This document shows, in pieces, positions 8,291 to 16,054 of a stretch of DNA of 64,000 bases. Within the stretch, counting starts at the first letter, position 1, and every line of letters begins with the position of its first letter. Position numbers and translations under genes: made by a program. The notes below the pieces were generated by a model. That model had not been told where the DNA came from. It saw nothing but the letters and a program-made list of their open reading frames with translations, and did not search any database. Source of the DNA: Sulfuricurvum sp. PC08-66 (GTDB lineage: Bacteria > Campylobacterota > Campylobacteria > Campylobacterales > Sulfurimonadaceae); NCBI GenBank assembly GCA_000830255.1, contig JQIT01000012.1, positions 27,481-91,480 of the forward strand, given 5' to 3'.

Positions 8291-10582
8291 TTATATTTCA
8301 TCAATATGTTGAAGTTCATACAAATCAAACATACCCTTTGAGTTTTTTGCCATTCGTTTTATCATTTGCAACACATCTTCTTCATTTACGTTATCATCAA
8401 TATGCTTTGATATTTTATTTACCGCCGATTTTGGCACCCCATATTCTTTGAGAATTGATAAATTGCTTGCAACAAAATCATTTTCTAGTTGTGAGGCGAA
8501 CCATGAATATTCACCTGATTTAATGCCTTGTTTTATGGCAACGTATTGTTGTATATTATTTATAACATTTAGCCATTTTGGGATTTTGTACTGTATCCAA
8601 TGCCGTAGTATTTGAAATGTAGTAACGATACTCTCTTGCAATATATCGTCGTCTGATTTATTTTGATAATCTTGATAATACTTTAAATGCGTAAATTCGT
8701 CTTTATGCTCTTCTCTAAATTGTTTTTTATCAGACTTCTTTAGTTTTTTGTATTCTTCTTGTATTTTTATTGCCTTCACTCCTTCGCTGGAATCCATGGC
8801 AAGTTTCTTTTCAAGTAGTTGAGTTTGAATTTTTTCTTGCAATGATTTAAATGTTTTTCCTCTAGCATATTCCCAAACAAGCAAAGTAAGATAATTTGGG
8901 TTCATTCCATTTCTAGACTCTCCTTTTTTTAGTAGATACTTCCAGCCTATATTTAAAATGTTTTTTAACTGTTCATATGTGGGCGCACCGCTCCAGCCAT
9001 ATAATTCATTCTTGGATTTAACAGCGTCTGTTAATAACTTTAGCAATTCCAGCTGTCCATCAACAGAAAGACCATTTTGTTTTAATAGGCTACGCTCATC
9101 ATCGTTAAGCGCTTTTAATTGTCTGTATTGCTCCCTATTTTTATCCTTAATATCTACATCATCCATTGCAATTTCAATTTCCTTGGTAAAGCTTTGTTCG
9201 TTTTGTTCAAAAAAAGGAATGTCAACCTTTGTTTCTTTTTTTTCTGGTGTTGGGTGAAAGTGAAAAACATTACCAATAAAATGCTCCATCATTCTACCAG
9301 CTCTACCTTTTATATTTGAATAGTCAAAAAAATCAATTTGCTTATTATTTCCTCTTGTCTTGTCAAATACAAAAACATTTTTAGCTGTTGTGTTTACCCC
9401 CTCTATTATGGTTGATGTACAAAACAAATAATTAATTTTTTTTGTATTAAAGTAATCAATAATTGAAGTGTTAATATGTTTTGGCATGACACCATTATGA
9501 ATACCTATACCACTACTAAGTATTCTGATTAAAAACCAATTTTTGTCAATATTATTTTTTGCCCATTCAATTAGCGGTATATTTATTTCTTCAATAATTT
9601 TGTTTTGAAGTAAGTACTTATGGAATTTGTTTGACAATTCCATAACACGGTTTGGAGAGGAGCAATAGATAATATTCTGCCCATTTTTAAATTTAAGTAG
9701 CTTGTCAAATAATACCTTTTCCTTTTCCTCGTCTTTAGTATTAGATAGGTCAATTTCTTCTGTTTCTATTAACTTATAATCGTATGATAGAAATTCTGCA
9801 TTATATTTTTCTTTAAAACCAGATGAAATTTCTTCAATATTTGGTCCCAATAGATAATATTGCGGGTTATGTTTTTTTAATATAGTATAAAAAGCATTAT
9901 TTAAATGCTCTGCTCTCTCATCATCTCTTGTCAGACTAAGTTTATAGAACTCATCTAATACAAGAAAGTCGATTTGAGGAAATTCATGATATTCCAATAC
10001 TCGTTCCGATGTGAATAAAAAGATATTCCCTTTGTCATCAGACGGTTCTTGGGACGTCCTTAAAATAATCTTATACCTTTCCGAATACTGTCTTAGTTTT
10101 TTCCTAGTTTCATCCAATAATGCAAGTGTTGGTTGAATGATAAGTATGTTCTGATATTTTTTACTTGCAACAATCTCCTCAATCAACAAGCTTTTACCAA
10201 AACTTGTTGGCGCACTCACAATGATATTTTTACCCGATTTAATGTATTCATCTAATTCTTTTTGTTTTTCATGAAAATATACTTTTCTGCCAGATATTGA
10301 CTTTGACAAATGTCTCGCTTTTCGTAGTTCGCCTGCAAAATTATTTAAATCTAAATTTTGTTTTTCAACATACGGATAAAACCCAACAATTTCAATAATA
10401 TCCGTCCAGAGTTTATGGGTTTCTGTCGGTATTTTGTGCCAATTGTCAAGTATATAAATAATTAGTTTGTGTGCCTCTAATTTATCAGTCAAGACAAGCG
10501 AAGTAATATGATTCGCAATATCAAAACTCATCTCAACAGATAGAGGCGACTCACTACTATATATTTGTTCTTTAAATTCCAT
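8291..10582 (-). CDS. hamB: Hachiman anti-phage helicase HamB
   Basis: This is a 763-residue superfamily 2 helicase. Visible motifs are Walker A SAPTSFGKS at 123-131, motif Ia near 148-158 (IIQPTLALLDE), motif Ib near 191-197 and Walker B LVLDEF at 207-212. LLGPN follows near 244, then the Ski2/Hel308-like IHNGVMPKH at 361-369, motif V TSTIIEGVN at 389-397 and motif VI IKGRAGRMMEH near 424-434. The rest is a long helical C-terminal region. In Hachiman, HamB senses damaged or phage DNA and releases the HamA nuclease. The ATG directly follows the hamA stop with no spacer, and AAAGGG inside hamA serves as ribosome site. Base composition is clearly richer in A and T than the flanking core genes, which suggests transfer. 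Assignment depends on the pairing with HamA. Confidence 0.88.
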   Translation of the reverse strand: MEFKEQIYSSESPLSVEMSFDIANHITSLVLTDKLEAHKLIIYILDNWHKIPTETHKLWTDIIEIVGFYPYVEKQNLDLNNFAGELRKARHLSKSISGRKVYFHEKQKELDEYIKSGKNIIVSAPTSFGKSLLIEEIVASKKYQNILIIQPTLALLDETRKKLRQYSERYKIILRTSQEPSDDKGNIFLFTSERVLEYHEFPQIDFLVLDEFYKLSLTRDDERAEHLNNAFYTILKKHNPQYYLLGPNIEEISSGFKEKYNAEFLSYDYKLIETEEIDLSNTKDEEKEKVLFDKLLKFKNGQNIIYCSSPNRVMELSNKFHKYLLQNKIIEEINIPLIEWAKNNIDKNWFLIRILSSGIGIHNGVMPKHINTSIIDYFNTKKINYLFCTSTIIEGVNTTAKNVFVFDKTRGNNKQIDFFDYSNIKGRAGRMMEHFIGNVFHFHPTPEKKETKVDIPFFEQNEQSFTKEIEIAMDDVDIKDKNREQYRQLKALNDDERSLLKQNGLSVDGQLELLKLLTDAVKSKNELYGWSGAPTYEQLKNILNIGWKYLLKKGESRNGMNPNYLTLLVWEYARGKTFKSLQEKIQTQLLEKKLAMDSSEGVKAIKIQEEYKKLKKSDKKQFREEHKDEFTHLKYYQDYQNKSDDDILQESIVTTFQILRHWIQYKIPKWLNVINNIQQYVAIKQGIKSGEYSWFASQLENDFVASNLSILKEYGVPKSAVNKISKHIDDNVNEEDVLQMIKRMAKNSKGMFDLYELQHIDEI

Positions 10583-11569
10583 TTATGCCCTTTGCTGTGC
10601 TTCTAGCTTTGTGTGCAATAATCGAACAAGTTCTTTTTTGCTAGGAACGGGAAAGAGCAAAAGAATAATGTTGAGATTCGCTCCCATTGCAGAAGTGTGT
10701 ATGTCAAATTTTTTATCAAAATAAGTTTTTAATTGATTAATTTCTTTATCAAATTCATCACGAAATTCTTGTGTTGTTTCGTCATTGTGCTTTGTAAATG
10801 TTTCTGATGAATATGTACATAGAAGTGGAATTGTGGTTGAGCTAAGCAAGCTACTGAGCTTTTGCTTGCCTGACTGTAAGCCATTAATTTTGTTAAACCA
10901 ATCATCTTTTTTTGTTAAAAAATCTTCATACGCTTTTTTTGTATTCAAATCAGAAATCTCGTCAAAATATTTAAAGTCTGAAGACCGCTTACCAACAATT
11001 GTAAATTCTTTATTTAAATAGTCTTTTGTGAAATGCTCTTCAATATCTTTCATCAACGCATCTATTCCATCTTTCCCGTTTTGGTATAACTTTGATTCAC
11101 CCAAAAATAAACTATCCGCTCCGTTAAAGTTTCCAACATGAACTGCATCAAATCCATGCACTGTCATAGAATAGCTATCCTTGAAATGTATTTTTGATAA
11201 CAATGGTACAGTTTCAAAAAAATCTCTTAACAAAAGATGGAGAATTAGCTCCCCAAATTCTCCACGCTTTAGATACTTATCTGAACTAGAATCATCAAAC
11301 TCTGAATCTTCGGTGACATACTTTTGAAATGCACTTTTAAATTCATCAATTGAATACAATGACTTTGCGGCTTCAACCATTATACGTCTATCGTATGTTT
11401 TCAATATACCTGTATGATAACCATAAGCGAAATCCACCAATGCGTCCATTATGTAATCAGTTAAGTGTGAATCACGATATATACCTCCATCGAACCCAAC
11501 AAAATAGACATTTAAGTCAGCATTATTAATATGCCTATTTATCACATTTTCAGAGCTAAATGTACTCAT
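10583..11569 (-). CDS. hamA: Hachiman anti-phage nuclease HamA (DUF1837)
   Basis: The product has 328 residues, with ATG at 11567-11569 behind AGAGG. It carries the PD-(D/E)xK-like core expected of HamA/DUF1837: RGEFGE at 102-107, GFDAVHV at 139-145 and LGESKLY at 156-162. These give E107, D141, E158 and K160 as the probable active site. The following segment with DALMKDIEEHF is also typical of the family. In Hachiman systems HamA is the effector nuclease, held inactive by HamB until DNA damage or infection triggers it. All visible catalytic residues are intact and the partner gene is complete, so the system should work. It is AT-rich like hamB. Confidence 0.88.
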   Translation of the reverse strand: MSTFSSENVINRHINNADLNVYFVGFDGGIYRDSHLTDYIMDALVDFAYGYHTGILKTYDRRIMVEAAKSLYSIDEFKSAFQKYVTEDSEFDDSSSDKYLKRGEFGELILHLLLRDFFETVPLLSKIHFKDSYSMTVHGFDAVHVGNFNGADSLFLGESKLYQNGKDGIDALMKDIEEHFTKDYLNKEFTIVGKRSSDFKYFDEISDLNTKKAYEDFLTKKDDWFNKINGLQSGKQKLSSLLSSTTIPLLCTYSSETFTKHNDETTQEFRDEFDKEINQLKTYFDKKFDIHTSAMGANLNIILLLFPVPSKKELVRLLHTKLEAQQRA

Positions 11570-11628
11570 TTTTTACCTCTCTTTGTTTTTGTCTCTTGCA
11601 CCACAAAGCTCACCATTGTTATTCTTTT

Positions 11629-11651
11629 GGCGGGACTAAAGTCCCACTTCC
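11629..11651 (-). repeat. REP-like palindrome, copy 3 (inverted)
   Basis: Read on the minus strand it has the same GGAAGTG head, TT loop and CGCC tail as copy 1. The stem is GGGACT/AGTCCC at 11632-11645 instead of GAGGCT/AGCCTC. Both differences are paired, so the stem is conserved by covariation. It sits 60 bases upstream of hamA at the right edge of the accessory island, in opposite orientation to copies 1 and 2. Confidence 0.7.
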
Positions 11652-11758
11652 GATGTCGAGAGAAAGACTTTGGTGTGTATAGTAGCTAAATTTCGTTGCG
11701 TATCGATGGGTTTTTAGGTGGGGAATGAGGGCAATTCCGTAGCCAAAAGCTACGGGAT

Positions 11759-12142
11759 TTAGAGTGAAACTTTTGCGAGGTTGAGGATAATAGCATCGGT
11801 CAAAGCGTTCAATTGTGCTTTGGCTTTGTCGTTGCTACTTTGGACACTAAACGCATCGCCAGAGAAATCGATGTGCGCTACAACGCGATTTTCTACATGA
11901 CGTATAGGCTTAGTATTGGTAATAGTGCGCTTTTTGTAAACCTTTTTGACCACGATGTGTGTAGGTGAAGCCGAGAGGATTTTCCACTCTTGCGCCAAAG
12001 CGGCACTCGTAATAGCAGTCGATACGCTTGAAACTTCACGTGGTTGCACGAAGCTCTTTTCGATAGTAGCTGCTGTGGCATGGGGAGCAAAAGCCAAAAG
12101 TGTCAAAAGTGATGTTGCGACTATTTTTGTAGCTGTTTTCAT
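11759..12142 (-). CDS. Small exported protein of unknown function
   Basis: The product has 127 residues and starts at ATG behind an AAGGA site. A signal peptide is clear: MKTATK, a hydrophobic stretch, then a likely AxA cleavage near residue 24. The mature part is small with a basic middle (VVKKVYKKRT). I recognise no family. It lies between the accessory island and a second small exported protein on the same strand, and may be cotranscribed with that one. The function is unknown and probably periplasmic. Confidence 0.7.
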   Translation of the reverse strand: MKTATKIVATSLLTLLAFAPHATAATIEKSFVQPREVSSVSTAITSAALAQEWKILSASPTHIVVKKVYKKRTITNTKPIRHVENRVVAHIDFSGDAFSVQSSNDKAKAQLNALTDAIILNLAKVSL

Positions 12143-12188
12143 AAAGATATTCCTTCTATAGATTAAATAGTTTTAGCCGCATGGGCAA

Positions 12189-12235
12189 CGTAAGCGTGCG
12201 AAAAATAATGAAAAAAGGGGGAATTGACGCTTACG
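12189..12235. repeat. Nine-base inverted repeat between two small exported-protein genes
   Basis: CGTAAGCGT at 12189-12197 is the exact reverse complement of ACGCTTACG at 12227-12235, with 29 bases between. The right arm overlaps the stop codon of the 12231-12515 gene. It could be an attenuating hairpin or an operator for the 11759-12142 gene. Confidence 0.45.
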
Positions 12236-12515
12236 AAACTATAGGAGGTTTGTAAATCTTGGAGATAAAGCGTTGCGGATGAAAATTATCGACTGCATAG
12301 GTTGCATTGCACGATGACACATAAATATTCCAGCTGTAAAACGCTGCTTGCATCCACCCCTCTTTTTCTATCTCTGCCGTAGAGCTCTTCTCTTCTGCGG
12401 CTATTTCTACCGCTGAAGAGGTGAGCGTATCACCAGACAAAGAGACCAAGGTGGGCAAAAGTGCAAGACTCAATGCCATGAACAACGTAACCAAACCTAC
12501 GCGTGTAATCTTCAT
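12231..12515 (-). CDS. Small exported or membrane-anchored protein
   Basis: The product has 94 residues, with an N-terminal hydrophobic helix (about 7-27) that reads as an uncleaved signal or signal peptide, and a polar C-terminal part ending in a Tyr-Lys-Pro-Pro-Ile tail. I have the impression of similar small unknown proteins in related bacteria but cannot name a family. No strong ribosome site is visible before the ATG, which lowers confidence. It lies 57 bases downstream of nhaA on the same strand. Confidence 0.55.
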   Translation of the reverse strand: MKITRVGLVTLFMALSLALLPTLVSLSGDTLTSSAVEIAAEEKSSTAEIEKEGWMQAAFYSWNIYVSSCNATYAVDNFHPQRFISKIYKPPIVS

Positions 12516-12572
12516 GGCGGAAGTATGTCAGATGGCAGTAAATAAAGTGTAACTCTCTCTTGCGGCGAAAAG

Positions 12573-13937
12573 CTACGCTTTTGTCGTTGTTTCCTCTGCA
12601 TTTTGGCGGCTCGCAGAGGCAAAAAAGCGTAACCAAAAATAGCCCACAGAGCCTGAGAGCAAAGATGCCGCCAAAATGCCCATCTTGGCTTGCAAAAGCG
12701 CCGCATCATCGCCTACAAATGCCAAATCTGCTACGAAAATCGACATCGTAAAGCCGATGCCACCCAAAAACGCCACACCAAAAAGTTGCTTGAGCGTACT
12801 CTCTTTGGGTAGCTTGGCGATACCCAGCGCGATGGCTAGCCACGCTATGCCTGCGATACCTAGCACCTTGCCCACGAAGAGACCTGCGATAATTCCTACC
12901 GAAATAGGCTCAAAAAGTACCGAACCAATCGCATCCACATCGAGTGCAATACCTGCATTTGCCAATGCGAAAAGCGGTATAACGACCAAGCTCACAGGCA
13001 GATGCAGTGCATGCTCTAGTTTGGTCGCAGGCGAGGTTACCCCATCTACTTTGTCTTTGAGATTTTGCAAAATGGCTTTTTGTTGCTCGTGTAGCATGTT
13101 ATCCTTGGGTGCTTCATAGGAGTCATAGCGTTCCAAGAGTCGCTTCGTATAGAGGGAGAGTCCTTCTGGCTTGAGCTTGGGACGTGTAGGAATACTCATA
13201 GCAGCGATGACGCCTGCAATTGTGGCGTGCACACCCGACTGGAGCATAAAATACCACATCACCAGCCCCACGAAAAAATAGAGCCACGCATTGTGCACGC
13301 CCACACGGTTCAAAAGCACCATCACCCCAAAAGCTACAAAAGCGCCCCACAAATAGCCAAAAGCGATTTCGTGGGTATAAAAAATCGCAATGACCAAAAC
13401 CGCACCCAAATCATCCACAATTGCCAATGCGACCAAAAAGGTGACAAGCGACGCAGGTACGCGGTTGCCCAAAAGCACCAATGCACTAATAGCAAAGGCG
13501 ATATCTGTCGCCATAGGAATCCCCCAGCCATTTGCCGCAGGGGTACCGTGATTCATCGAAATGTACAAAAGCGCAGGAACCACCATGCCCCCAATAGCGC
13601 CTAGAATGGGCAAAAGTGCCGCACGAATATCCGAGAGTTCGCCCAAGAGCACTTCACGCTTTATCTCCAATCCTACGATGAAGAAAAATATCGCCATGAG
13701 TGCGTCATTGATCCAATGGTGCACCGTATGTGAGAGGCTCCAAGAACCAAAAACAATGGTGAGTTTGGTATGAAAGAAGTGCGCATAGGCTAGCGCCCAC
13801 GGAGAGTTTGCCAAGAGGAGCGCCAAAACGGTCGTGACCATGAGCACCAATCCTGTCGTCGTTTGCGCATGGAGGAAGTGCTCAAAAGGGGTGATGATTT
13901 TGTTGAAGGCTTTTTCCCAAGGAGCGTAGAGTTTCAT
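12573..13937 (-). CDS. nhaA: Na+/H+ antiporter NhaA
   Basis: The product has 454 residues and about twelve hydrophobic helices. The transport-site acids are present: D144 in PMATDIAFA and the D175-D176 pair in AIVDDLGAV, equivalent to D133 and D163-D164 of E. coli NhaA. The protein expels Na+ in exchange for protons across the inner membrane. It is longer than E. coli NhaA by an insertion of about 40 polar residues in the middle (near 260-300), common in Campylobacterota. The gene starts 3 bases after the 13941-14435 gene ends, so the two are cotranscribed. Confidence 0.95.
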   Translation of the reverse strand: MKLYAPWEKAFNKIITPFEHFLHAQTTTGLVLMVTTVLALLLANSPWALAYAHFFHTKLTIVFGSWSLSHTVHHWINDALMAIFFFIVGLEIKREVLLGELSDIRAALLPILGAIGGMVVPALLYISMNHGTPAANGWGIPMATDIAFAISALVLLGNRVPASLVTFLVALAIVDDLGAVLVIAIFYTHEIAFGYLWGAFVAFGVMVLLNRVGVHNAWLYFFVGLVMWYFMLQSGVHATIAGVIAAMSIPTRPKLKPEGLSLYTKRLLERYDSYEAPKDNMLHEQQKAILQNLKDKVDGVTSPATKLEHALHLPVSLVVIPLFALANAGIALDVDAIGSVLFEPISVGIIAGLFVGKVLGIAGIAWLAIALGIAKLPKESTLKQLFGVAFLGGIGFTMSIFVADLAFVGDDAALLQAKMGILAASLLSGSVGYFWLRFFASASRQNAEETTTKA

Positions 13938-13940
13938 CGA

Positions 13941-14435
13941 TTACACCTCTTTGGCGGAGAGTTTGTCAAAAATATAGCGTTGTAAATCACCAATGGGAAT
14001 CTCATCTTCGATGGCTTGGGCGTAATATTGCGCGACCAACGCTGAATCCTCTTGAAAGCTAAAGAGACTCAGATGTTTTTGCCACGCTTTTTTGATGATG
14101 ATGCGGGCGGCTTTATCGATGAGATACTCTTTGAAAAGGGTAAAAGAGATAAAAAACGCCCCCGTAATAAACGCCGTGAGCAAAATCAAGACATGCGTAT
14201 TGACATGCACCAAAATCGAGTGCAACACACCCAAAACAGGGATGTTGACGAGGATAAAAAGAAGAATAAAAAGTAAATAGGTACGCCCCAAACGCAGTTT
14301 GAATCCCTGAATCGTATGCTCATAATCCATACCGTCGTTGTAGACTTTGTTGGCGTTGAGCAGCTCTTTGAAGCGCATCGGTGCTGGATTGAGCTTGAAA
14401 CAAAAGGGGATAATATTTTTTTCAATCCATGTCAT
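13941..14435 (-). CDS. Conserved two-helix membrane protein, function unknown
   Basis: The product has 164 residues with an AGGAG ribosome site before ATG. Two adjacent transmembrane helices (about 52-70 and 80-100) are flanked by a soluble N-terminal part containing a Pro-rich FKLNPAPMRF stretch and a helical C-terminal tail. I know no family for it. It is the first gene of a pair with nhaA, three bases apart, which hints at a role linked to ion or pH homeostasis, but that is inference. Confidence 0.75.
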   Translation of the reverse strand: MTWIEKNIIPFCFKLNPAPMRFKELLNANKVYNDGMDYEHTIQGFKLRLGRTYLLFILLFILVNIPVLGVLHSILVHVNTHVLILLTAFITGAFFISFTLFKEYLIDKAARIIIKKAWQKHLSLFSFQEDSALVAQYYAQAIEDEIPIGDLQRYIFDKLSAKEV

Positions 14436-14488
14436 GCTATTTTCTCCTGTATCAAAAGTGCGCAGAGTATAGCTGTAGGTGTGTAAAA

Positions 14489-15220
14489 CTACCCTAAAAA
14501 GCGGTATCCCATGTAGCCAATGACCGAAATATTGAGTATCAGCAGAAGGGTTTTATGATTTTTGGAAGAGGTGAGAGAGCCTAGATAGATGCCCACCCAA
14601 ACACCCACCATCGATACGACCCCTACGATTAGCCCCTCATGTAAGAGTAGCTGTCCAGATAATCCCCACGAAACAAAAGCCGCCGAAGAGGAAAAAAGCA
14701 CATAAAAAAGCGCGGCGTTAATAGCACGCTTGATGGGGTACCCCAAATAGGCATTCAAGAAAGGCGTCACCAAGAGGCTCCCCCCTACTCCAATAGCTAT
14801 GGCAATCGTACCAATAACCGCCCCCACAAGCAACAGCGCCCAAAAAGGTAGCTGTTTGACCTCGCCTGCGCTGTGCGGTGCCATGAAAATTTTGAAGGTC
14901 GCAAAAAGAATTGCCACCAAAAAGAGCCCTTCCAAAAATTCGTTGGAGACGTGCGGCACCCAATAGGCACTCAAATACGCCCCTACCAATCCCCCCAAGG
15001 CAATGAGCAAGACGATTTTGACCTCCAACTGCCCTTTGCGGTAATTGATTGTGCTACCTGATATCGAAGAGAAAAGCATTTGCACGATAGAGATACCCAC
15101 CGCTTCTTTGATGGTGAAACCTATCATCATCAAAAGCGGCACCAAAAGCGTCCCCCCTCCGATACCAAAAAAACCTGAGCTCACCCCTACCAAAAAACCA
15201 AAAACTATTAAATATTCCAC
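14489..15220 (-). CDS. TauE/SafE-family (TSUP) permease
   Basis: The product has 243 residues and starts at GTG 15218-15220 behind GAGGAAA. It has seven or eight hydrophobic helices arranged as two related halves; each half begins with the family's glycine-rich helix (GFFGIGGGTLLVPLL and AIGVGGSLLVTPFL). TSUP proteins export or import small sulfur compounds such as sulfite, sulfoacetate or thiosulfate; the substrate here cannot be read from sequence. It is transcribed divergently from the cheX-fliN-fliO genes and is not linked to sulfur genes in the window. Confidence 0.88.
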   Translation of the reverse strand: MEYLIVFGFLVGVSSGFFGIGGGTLLVPLLMMIGFTIKEAVGISIVQMLFSSISGSTINYRKGQLEVKIVLLIALGGLVGAYLSAYWVPHVSNEFLEGLFLVAILFATFKIFMAPHSAGEVKQLPFWALLLVGAVIGTIAIAIGVGGSLLVTPFLNAYLGYPIKRAINAALFYVLFSSSAAFVSWGLSGQLLLHEGLIVGVVSMVGVWVGIYLGSLTSSKNHKTLLLILNISVIGYMGYRFLG

Positions 15221-15249
15221 GGCGTTTCCTCATCCTAAAAAAGGGAGCA

Positions 15250-15274
15250 AGTATAGAGCAATCTTGGTTATAAT
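15250..15274. promoter_or_regulatory. Divergent -10 boxes for the TSUP permease and cheX-fliN-fliO
   Basis: TATAAT on the plus strand at 15269-15274 lies 25 bases before the CheX-like ATG. TATACT on the minus strand (15250-15255) lies 30 bases before the permease GTG. The two boxes are 13 bases apart, so the promoters overlap and may compete. Confidence 0.5.
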
Positions 15275-15298
15275 TGCCCTTATTCTCGAGGAAACGGC

Positions 15299-15712
15299 AT
15301 GCTTGAATCACTCATTACCGCAAGTGAAAATTTCATCTATCACCAGTTACGCTTGAAAGCTACACCGCACGCAACACTCCCTGCTGATGCGTTGCATACG
15401 TGTAGTATTACGCTTTTTGGTGAAGATGGCGCCTCTCATAGAGCCATGTTCTATTTCGATTTGAGCTACTTGACCAAAGTGTGCGAGGCGCTGCTTTTCG
15501 AAGAGGCACCCGATGAAGCGACCCTCATCGATATGGCAAAAGAGTGCACCAATCTCATCGCAGGCAGTGCCAAAATCATTGCACAAGAGCGCGAAAAGAG
15601 TGGATTTGATATTGCACTGCCCGTCTACGAGGGCGTCGCGACACCCTCACAAAATGGAACAACAGATGCTATAGCAATCGATAAAGCGTTCGCACTTGCT
15701 ATCTCCCTCTAA
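15299..15712 (+). CDS. CheX-like chemotaxis phosphatase-family protein
   Basis: The product has 137 residues with a GAGGAAA ribosome site before ATG. The C-terminal half contains E-C-T-N followed by LIAGSAK, which fits the ExxN catalytic helix of the CheC/CheX/FliY family that dephosphorylates CheY. The N-terminal half has the beta strands expected of this fold. It heads a plus-strand operon with fliN (15 bases downstream) and a FliO-like gene, which supports a role at the flagellar switch or in chemotaxis signal termination. It could instead be a FliY-related scaffold; the activity is inferred. Confidence 0.7.
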   Translation: MLESLITASENFIYHQLRLKATPHATLPADALHTCSITLFGEDGASHRAMFYFDLSYLTKVCEALLFEEAPDEATLIDMAKECTNLIAGSAKIIAQEREKSGFDIALPVYEGVATPSQNGTTDAIAIDKAFALAISL

Positions 15713-15727
15713 ATAGGAACATTTGGT

Positions 15728-16054
15728 ATGGCCAAAGAGTACAAACCCAAAAATCACGATATCAGCGAAGAAGATCTCCACTGGATGGAGTATGACGGAT
15801 TGCAGGATATGGAGATTCTTTTTGTAGCAGAATTGGGGCAGACACAGCTCTCTTTGGGTGAAATTCTCAAACTCAACAAAGGCTCCGTCATCGATTTGAA
15901 CAAACCCGCAGGTGAGAGCGTCGAATCCTTCGTCAACGGGCGTATATTGGGCAAAGGAGAGGTGATGGTCTACGAAAAAAATCTCGCTATTCGTATCAAT
16001 GAAATTCTTGACTCCAGCGGAGTCGTCTACTACCTCGCCAAAGAGCATCGATGA
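15728..16054 (+). CDS. fliN: Flagellar motor switch protein FliN
   Basis: The product has 108 residues, typical for FliN, with AGGAA before ATG. The SpoA-domain core is clear: an LxVELGQTxLSLGEIL-like strand-helix around residues 35-50, GSVIDLNKPAGE near 53-64, and the closing strand with NGRILGKGEVMVYEKNLAIRI. FliN forms the lower part of the C-ring, binds FliM and helps dock export substrates. Its stop overlaps the start of the FliO-like gene by 4 bases. Confidence 0.95.
   Translation: MAKEYKPKNHDISEEDLHWMEYDGLQDMEILFVAELGQTQLSLGEILKLNKGSVIDLNKPAGESVESFVNGRILGKGEVMVYEKNLAIRINEILDSSGVVYYLAKEHR

Noticed and set aside
7149..11758. Prophage or IS element as the source of the accessory island
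   Set aside because: No integrase, transposase, phage gene, target-site duplication or tRNA attachment site could be seen.
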